Source: an uncultured Pseudomonadota bacterium (GTDB taxonomy: Bacteria; Desulfobacterota_B; Binatia; UBA9968). From it: a DNA stretch of 5,687 bases. The notes beneath the pieces were generated by a model. The model was not told the origin of the DNA. It ran no database searches and was given only the letters and a program-made list of their open reading frames with translations. The DNA lies in contig CAMLCX010000347.1 of NCBI GenBank assembly GCA_946478635.1, positions 1 to 5,687 on the forward strand, in the 5' to 3' direction. Both the position numbers and the translations under genes were made by a program. Shown here in pieces: positions 1 through 3,843 of the stretch; position 1 is the stretch's first letter; each line of letters opens with the position of its first letter.

Positions 1-484
1 CGTCTTTGTCGGGATTGATATTGGATTTCTTGAGAAACGCTTTAACCGCGAATTCCGAATAGGTGCCGGCGCCGGTCACGCCAATCGTTTTCCCTTTGAG
101 GTCTTCCACGCTGCGGGTCTGCTTGTTGCCGAGCAGAATATAGTTGGTGGTGCTCGAGGTGCAGCCGATAATTGACAAGTCCAAACCGCGCGACCGGCTG
201 CGAAAGACCGCTTGTGCGCCGCCGATGGCGGCATAGTCCACTTCTCCCGAAACCAGTGCGGCGATCGCGGCCGGCCCACCGCGAATGAGTATCGGCTCCA
301 CCTGAAGACCCTGCTGCTTGAAAAATCCCCGTGCCAGCGCGACCCGAAATGGAATCTCGCTATTCCAGGCAAGACTGACGAACACCATGCGGATCTTCGA
401 CTTTTCCTGCGCGAACGAAGACGCAGCGCCGCACATTAATAAGAAAACCAATGCTATGATTCCGGTACGTTTTAAATTTTTCAT
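1..484 (-). CDS. NMT1/SsuA-like ABC transporter substrate-binding protein, 3'-truncated by window edge
   Basis: This is the N-terminal 161 residues of an exported solute-binding protein. The ATG at 484-482 opens a classic Sec signal peptide: a basic start (MKNLKR), a hydrophobic core (residues 8-19) and an SFA|Q cleavage site after residue 25. The mature part reads as the first lobe of a type II periplasmic binding fold of the NMT1/THI5/SsuA group. A beta strand with 'FVSLAWNSEIP' is followed by 'ARGFFKQQGLQVE' (residues 51-63), 'GGPAAIAALVSGEVDYAAIG' (69-88), and the 'VEDLKGKTIGVTGAGTYSEF' stretch (126-145) that is typical of the family. The family binds a small organic ligand in the periplasm and delivers it to an ABC permease, but the ligand cannot be predicted. 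A GGAG lies 10 nt before the ATG. The gene lies 41 nt downstream of the DUF411 gene on the same strand, so the two may be cotranscribed. The C-terminal half is outside the window. Family confidence is high; substrate is unknown. Confidence 0.9.
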   Translation of the reverse strand, partial: MKNLKRTGIIALVFLLMCGAASSFAQEKSKIRMVFVSLAWNSEIPFRVALARGFFKQQGLQVEPILIRGGPAAIAALVSGEVDYAAIGGAQAVFRSRSRGLDLSIIGCTSSTTNYILLGNKQTRSVEDLKGKTIGVTGAGTYSEFAVKAFLKKSNINPDKD

Positions 485-493
485 TATCCCAAC

Positions 494-517
494 ACTCCAG
501 TACTCCATCACTCCATT
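494..517 (-). repeat. Three tandem octamers between the two minus-strand genes
   Basis: On the plus strand three 8-bp units run head to tail: ACTCCAGT, ACTCCATC and ACTCCATT. Read in the direction of the flanking genes, each unit carries GGAGT, so the leader of the substrate-binding protein gene contains three evenly spaced Shine-Dalgarno-like GGAG cores. The last lies 10 nt before the ATG and is the likely ribosome binding site. Whether the repetition has a function is unknown. Confidence 0.7.
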
Positions 518-525
518 CTTCTCTT

Positions 526-993
526 CTATCGCTTGGCGTACACCGTCGTCCTGCCGCTCTTGTCGAAGGTCAAGACTTCGTACGGTTCGGGCTTGCCGCC
601 TTCCATACCCGGGGAACCCACGGGCATTCCCGGCACGGCCAAGCCAAGGACCGGCGGTTTTTCCTTGAGAAGTTTATAAATCAAATCGGCCGGCACATGC
701 CCTTCGATCAGATATCCGCCAACCAGAGCAGTATGGCAGGCATAGAGCCGCTCGGGCACGCCCTGCTTGCGCTTGAAATCGGTGAAATTCTTGCCGAACA
801 AAACCTTCTTTTCGACCTTGAACCCACTCTTTTCTAGGTGCACCACCCAGCCATCGCAGCAGTCTCAGGTCGGCGTTTTGTAGACGGTCACCGTTGGCGA
901 CGCCGATTTACTCTGCGCGTAAACGACTCCGACGGCTAGGACCTGGACAAGGTAGACGGTAGAAACAAGAAAACGCGAATTTCTGAATGTCAT
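526..993 (-). CDS. Candidate selenocysteine-containing exported DUF411 (CopG-like metal-binding) protein
   Basis: The frame from the ATG at 993-991 to the TAG at 528-526 encodes 155 residues if the single in-frame TGA (codon 43) is read as selenocysteine. Residues 1-26 form a signal peptide with a VYA|Q cleavage site, so the product should be exported. The rest is a full-length DUF411 domain (Pfam PF04214). It has 'VYKTPT-U-DCC-DGW' (37-49), where relatives have PTCGCCxxW, then 'GVPERLYACHTALVGGY' (78-94, with Cys86-His87), 'IEGHVPADLIYKLL' (96-109) and 'GLAVPGMPVGSPGME' (117-131). DUF411 proteins are often annotated as metal-binding and found near copper-resistance genes; their biochemistry is poorly known, and the CxCC motif near the N-terminus recalls thioredoxin-like redox sites. 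Sec at the first Cys suggests that residue is catalytic. The start is fixed by a perfect AGGAGG 6 nt upstream. The alternative is a nonsense mutation or sequencing error (TGC/TGT to TGA), but frame, signal peptide, motifs and a SECIS-like hairpin are all intact. Starting at the GTG at 846 would give a 106-residue protein lacking the active site. Confidence 0.82.
834..850 (-). promoter_or_regulatory. Putative bacterial SECIS hairpin
   Basis: In the DUF411 mRNA the segment begins 14 nt after the UGA. CUGGGU pairs with ACCUAG over six base pairs (one G-U wobble), leaving a five-base loop GGUGC. G and C at the loop ends could pair, giving a seven-pair stem with a GUG triloop. The loop starts 21 nt past the UGA, and G occupies its first two positions followed by U. 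This agrees with known bacterial SECIS features: an apical loop about 16-37 nt from the UGA, a G among the first two loop bases, and a GGU in the loop as in the E. coli fdhF element. SelB would bind this loop to deliver Sec-tRNA. The segment also codes for residues W49 to E54. I judged the fold by eye, without an energy calculation. Confidence 0.7.
865..867 (-). other. In-frame TGA read as selenocysteine (codon 43 of the DUF411 gene)
   Basis: The only in-frame TGA in the five genes of the window lies exactly where DUF411 relatives have the first Cys of CxCCxxW. It is preceded by YKTPT and followed by DCCDGW. Reassignment of UGA to Trp is ruled out locally because Trp is regularly TGG, for instance throughout the Trp-rich protein after 3844. 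None of the complete genes seen here ends in TGA (they end in TAA or TAG), so stop use of TGA in this genome cannot be confirmed from this window. Confidence 0.8.
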
Positions 994-999
994 TGCCGC

Positions 1000-1005
1000 C
1001 CTCCT
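1000..1005 (-). promoter_or_regulatory. Ribosome binding site that fixes the DUF411 start
   Basis: A perfect AGGAGG lies 6 nt before the ATG at 993. It is the strongest Shine-Dalgarno site in the window. It shows that translation is meant to begin upstream of the in-frame TGA rather than at the GTG at 846. Confidence 0.85.
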
Positions 1006-1266
1006 AAAAAACCGGTAGCGAGGGCTACTCTAGCAAATCAGTTTGTCTCAAGGAAGGAAGCCCAATTGGACCACGCTGCAATCTGAAACCTTAGGCCCGC
1101 AAGATTTTGTCAAATGGCGGGATATCGGCCGCACCCGCCGGGCCATACTTTTCTAAAAAACAGTCCGCCAATGGAGCCGTCTCGCAATTTAGCCACTTAC
1201 TTGTCCTTGCACACCCGCCGCTCACCCTGTTAAGTAGGAGCAATTCCAAGAGCGAATTAAGCAGAC
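1006..1266. other. Intergenic region between divergent transcription units
   Basis: This 261-base gap separates the minus-strand DUF411 leader from the plus-strand dehydrogenase and must hold promoters for both directions. I could not pick out a convincing -35/-10 pair for either. Two small hairpins are visible. On the minus strand, GTAGC-CCTC-GCTAC (1028-1015) is followed by CGG and a run of six T (1011-1006) just before the DUF411 ribosome binding site. GGCGGG (1116-1121) is complementary to CCCGCC (1134-1139). No credible small gene was recognised. Confidence 0.5.
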
Positions 1267-2481
1267 ATGGCTGTAACATCAACCCCCGAGCGCAGATTAA
1301 AACTCGGCATCGTCGGCATCGGCGTCGGCGCGTCGGAAATCTTGCCGGCGATGGAGCAGATACCGGAATTCGAGCTGGTCGCCGCCGCCGACGTCAATCC
1401 GCGGGTTCTGGAGACATTTCGTCAGCGCTATGGCGCCAGAACCTATGACAGCGTCGAGAAGATGTGCGCCGATCCCGATGTCGAAGCGGTGTGGGTCTCG
1501 ACGCCGAACCGCTTTCACGCACCGCACACCATCATCGCCGCCAACGCGGGCAAGCATGTGGTGGTCGAGAAGCCCATGGCGATTTCGCTGCAGGAAGCGG
1601 AACAGATGATCGAAGCCTCGATCAAAAATAAGATCAAGCTTCTCTGCGGTCACACTCAAAGCTTCGGCCCGCATATTCGGACCATGCGCAAGATCATCCG
1701 TTCCGGTGAGTTGGGCCCGCTCTGCGCGATCCATGTCTGGGCTTATACGGATTGGATGCTGCGGCCGCGCACCGCGGAAGAGTTGGACATTAAACAGGGA
1801 GGCGGGGTGCCCTACCGCCAGGGGCCGCATCAGATCGATACGCTGCGCCTGCTCGGCGGCGGCCTGGTGCGAAGCGTGCGCGGTTCGGTGGGGAAATGGT
1901 TCAAGGGCCGCCCTATTCCCGGCTATTACTCAGCGTTTTTGGAATTCGAAGACGGCACACCGGCGACCTTGATGCACAACGGATACGGCTACTTCCTCGC
2001 CTCCGAGCTTGTCCCCTGGGGCGGACAGAACAGCCGTTACAGCGAAGCCGAGCGCGCGGCAATCCGCACAGCGCTTCTGAATGGGACGCGCAACGAAAAT
2101 GCGGATAAGGACGCCATGCGCATCGGTGGCGCCAACGAACGAGAAATCCGCGACCGCAGCAAAACAAAGCCCTGGTTGCCCAACGATCTCGGTATTCTGG
2201 TCGCGACCTGTGAGAAGGGTGACATCCGCCAATCGCAATATGGCCTGTTCGTGCACAGCGACGAAGGCACCAAGGACGTGCCGCTGGTCGGCGGCGGCGG
2301 GCCGTCGCGCCGCGGCGAGCTCATGGAACTCTACAACGCCGTCGTGCTCGACAAACCGATCCGCCACACCGGTCCGTGGGGTATGGCGACCCTTGAGGTT
2401 TGCCTGGCGATGATGGAATCGGCGAAGGAGAGAAAAGAAATCTTACTCAAGCATCAAGTGCCCGCGCCGGAAGAGGACTAA
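1267..2481 (+). CDS. Gfo/Idh/MocA-family NAD(P)-dependent dehydrogenase, phthalate dihydrodiol dehydrogenase-like
   Basis: This complete 404-residue oxidoreductase has the Gfo/Idh/MocA architecture. An N-terminal Rossmann domain carries the glycine-rich loop 'GIVGIGVGA' (14-22) and an acidic-end strand 'LVAAADVNP' (37-45). Next come 'VWVSTPNRFHAPHT' (75-88) and the family signature 'EKPMA' (101-105), whose Lys102 is the usual catalytic/cofactor-contacting residue. The C-terminal domain contains 'GGGVPYRQGPHQIDTLRLLGG' split across 178-198, with His188 and Asp191 in the usual active-site positions. The length of about 400, the 'YRQGPHQID' motif and a long insertion at 247-307 recall phthalate cis-4,5-dihydrodiol dehydrogenases (Pht4/OphB type), which oxidise a cis-dihydrodiol to a catechol using NAD(P). 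Many sugar and inositol dehydrogenases share the fold, so the substrate is not certain. An in-frame TAA at 1258-1260 makes 1267 the earliest possible start. No strong ribosome binding site precedes it: the AGGAG near 1236 is too far away. The LigJ-like gene follows on the same strand across a repeat-filled gap. Confidence 0.88.
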   Translation: MAVTSTPERRLKLGIVGIGVGASEILPAMEQIPEFELVAAADVNPRVLETFRQRYGARTYDSVEKMCADPDVEAVWVSTPNRFHAPHTIIAANAGKHVVVEKPMAISLQEAEQMIEASIKNKIKLLCGHTQSFGPHIRTMRKIIRSGELGPLCAIHVWAYTDWMLRPRTAEELDIKQGGGVPYRQGPHQIDTLRLLGGGLVRSVRGSVGKWFKGRPIPGYYSAFLEFEDGTPATLMHNGYGYFLASELVPWGGQNSRYSEAERAAIRTALLNGTRNENADKDAMRIGGANEREIRDRSKTKPWLPNDLGILVATCEKGDIRQSQYGLFVHSDEGTKDVPLVGGGGPSRRGELMELYNAVVLDKPIRHTGPWGMATLEVCLAMMESAKERKEILLKHQVPAPEED

Positions 2482-2507
2482 GGCGGATGCGCAAGCCGCG
2501 ACGCCAT

Positions 2508-2733
2508 CCTGTCATTTAGATCGAAGTAGAGGAATCTTCCCTTGCAGGCTACTGAAATAAGGTTCGGAATGCTTCGAGTGCCTCAGCATGAACGGAAAAT
2601 GATCAAGGATAGCAAATCCCTCCGTTCGTCCTGAGCGCCGTCGAAGGACTCCGCGAGGGTCTCCCAGCAGCCTGCTGGCCTAGGTGCGTAGGACAAGCTC
2701 GGAAGGATCTCTCGCGGGGATCGAGATGGCAGG
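2508..2733. repeat. 226-bp imperfect inverted repeat (MITE/REP-like foldback element)
   Basis: Almost the whole gap between the dehydrogenase and amidohydrolase genes is one large imperfect palindrome. Matching blocks occur in mirrored order on both arms: CCTGTCAT (2508-2515) with ATGGCAGG (2726-2733), GAATCTTCC with GGAAGGATCT (2701-2710), GCAGGCTACTG (2544-2554) with CAGCAGCCTGC (2665-2675), CTTCGA (2572-2577) with TCGAAG (2641-2646), CTCAG (2582-2586) with CTGAG (2631-2635), and GAACGGA (2590-2596) with TCCGTTC (2621-2627). The apical loop is about 24 nt. The cores resemble dispersed intergenic palindromes of the 'TCGTCCTGAGC...GTCGAAGGAC' and 'TGTCATTTCGA...GAATCTT' types common in environmental genomes. 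No transposase is encoded. As RNA it could fold into a long hairpin that terminates or stabilises the upstream transcript. Confidence 0.75.
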
Positions 2734-2783
2734 CGGCGGCGTATGACAAATTGAATCTCATTAAACAGTCACAAAACCCTATT

Positions 2784-2790
2784 AAAGGAG
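2784..2790 (+). promoter_or_regulatory. Ribosome binding site that fixes the amidohydrolase start
   Basis: AAAGGAG lies 8 nt before the ATG at 2799. It favours that codon over the in-frame TTG at 2751, which has no such site and would add 16 residues unlike the family N-terminus. Confidence 0.8.
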
Positions 2791-2798
2791 TGTGCCCT

Positions 2799-3779
2799 AT
2801 GCATAGCGGTTACAAGGTTGTCGATGTTCACGGCCACATGACCACGCCGGCGCCATTTCGCCAGTTTCTTGCGGAAACCGTGGCGCAGAACACGCCGGGC
2901 CGCAAGCTCGAGATGACCGACGAGCAATTGGAAAACGCCCAGCAGCGCCATTTAAAATTCATGGACGACCGCGGCATCGATATGCAGCTCATCGGCCCGC
3001 GTCCGATCGCCATGTGGCACTGGATGCGTCCGTTCCTGCAGGAGTACTGGTGCCGAGTCACCAACGATGTCATCGCGCGTATCGTCAAGCTCCACCCGGA
3101 CCGTTTTCGCGGCATGGCTCAGTTGCCTCAATCCAAGGAAAAAGATACCCATAACTGCGTCGCTGAGCTGGAACGTTGCGTGAAGGAACTCGGATTCGTC
3201 GGCGCGTACTTGAATCCCGACCCAGCCGGCGACAAGCAGACGCCGGGGGTGCACGAAGAATACTGGCATCCGCTTTACGAAAAGGCCATCGAGTTGGATG
3301 TGCCCCTGATGGTCCACCCGTCGGTCACCTACGATCGCCGCCTGGAAATAATTCCGGCCAATTATCAAATGAACAACTACCTGGAAGAATTCGTCGCCAT
3401 GCAACTTTACTCGCACAGCAATGTTTTCAAAACTTTCCCCAAACTGAAGATCGTCATCTGCCATTGCGGGGGCGGTTTGAACCGGTTCATCCCCACCGAT
3501 AAACATGTCGGCCAGGGCGACTTCAGTAAGAACCTGTTTTATGACTGTTGCTGTTACGACGAGCATTATCTCGAAGCGGCGATCAAACAACGCGGCGTCG
3601 AGCAAATGCTCTTCGGCACCGAATCGCCTGGTTCGGGCGGGGCGGTGCGACCCGACACCGGCAGAGCCTCCGACGATATGATCCCGGTGATCGACAGCTT
3701 GGGATTCTTGACCGCCGAAGATAAACTAAAGATCTTTCAGAAAAATCCCCTGAAAGTTTTCAACAAGGTAAAAATTTAG
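2799..3779 (+). CDS. LigJ-like amidohydrolase-2 (4-oxalomesaconate hydratase-type) enzyme
   Basis: This 326-residue cytosolic TIM-barrel enzyme belongs to the amidohydrolase-2 group (COG2159). Visible metal-site features are the HxH on strand 1 ('VVDVHGHMTT', His11 and His13), a strand-5 His in 'VPLMVHPSVTYD' (His173), a strand-6 His in 'IVICHCGGG' (His222), and Glu275 in 'LFGTESPG' where most amidohydrolases have Asp. That Glu, with 'YLNPDPAG' (137-144), 'FYDCCCYDE' and 'GAVRPDTGRASDD' (281-293), matches the pattern I recall from LigJ of Sphingobium. LigJ hydrates 4-oxalomesaconate in the protocatechuate 4,5-cleavage pathway using Zn bound by three His and a Glu. The related decarboxylases of this group (LigW and ACMSD types) usually have Asp there. 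The length fits the family (about 330-340). The ATG at 2799 is chosen because of the AAAGGAG upstream and because the HGH motif then falls near residue 11. The gene follows a Pht4-like dehydrogenase, so aromatic-acid catabolism is plausible but inferred. The triple Cys at 250-252 is unusual. Confidence 0.85.
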   Translation: MHSGYKVVDVHGHMTTPAPFRQFLAETVAQNTPGRKLEMTDEQLENAQQRHLKFMDDRGIDMQLIGPRPIAMWHWMRPFLQEYWCRVTNDVIARIVKLHPDRFRGMAQLPQSKEKDTHNCVAELERCVKELGFVGAYLNPDPAGDKQTPGVHEEYWHPLYEKAIELDVPLMVHPSVTYDRRLEIIPANYQMNNYLEEFVAMQLYSHSNVFKTFPKLKIVICHCGGGLNRFIPTDKHVGQGDFSKNLFYDCCCYDEHYLEAAIKQRGVEQMLFGTESPGSGGAVRPDTGRASDDMIPVIDSLGFLTAEDKLKIFQKNPLKVFNKVKI

Positions 3780-3832
3780 AACCGTTCGAGACAATAGTGG
3801 TGGTTTCAATGGCGGGCGCTACGAACCAAGTC

Positions 3833-3836
3833 GGAG
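3833..3836 (+). promoter_or_regulatory. Ribosome binding site deciding between two nearby ATGs
   Basis: GGAG lies 7 nt before the ATG at 3844 but only 1 nt before the ATG at 3838. The later ATG, which also begins with MKKR, is therefore preferred. Confidence 0.6.
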
Positions 3837-3843
3837 CATGAAC

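Noticed and set aside
526..846. A standalone 106-residue gene starting at GTG 846
   Set aside because: It begins in the middle of the DUF411 domain just after CCxxW, has no ribosome binding site of its own, and is in frame with an intact upstream segment carrying a signal peptide and AGGAGG.
865..867. DUF411 gene as an ordinary pseudogene with a nonsense mutation
   Set aside because: A single substitution cannot be formally excluded, but the stop is TGA exactly at a redox-motif Cys, a SECIS-like hairpin follows, and no other damage is present. Selenocysteine is the better explanation.
1116..1139. GGCGGG/CCCGCC inverted repeat upstream of the dehydrogenase
   Set aside because: Six bp with a 12-nt loop and no following T-run is expected by chance in GC-rich DNA, and no operator family was recognised.
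2751..2798. TTG at 2751 as the amidohydrolase start
   Set aside because: There is no ribosome binding site before it and the extra 16 residues do not look like the family. The ATG at 2799 has AAAGGAG at the right distance.
2952..3605. 217-codon minus-strand open frame opposite the amidohydrolase
   Set aside because: It is a shadow of a well-supported gene in GC-rich DNA, with no recognisable domain.
3734..3756. Perfect 7-bp hairpin (CTTTCAG/CTGAAAG, 9-nt loop) followed by TTTT, resembling a terminator
   Set aside because: It lies inside the amidohydrolase coding sequence about 20 nt before the stop, is short and weak, and the codons are explained by the protein. Probably coincidental.
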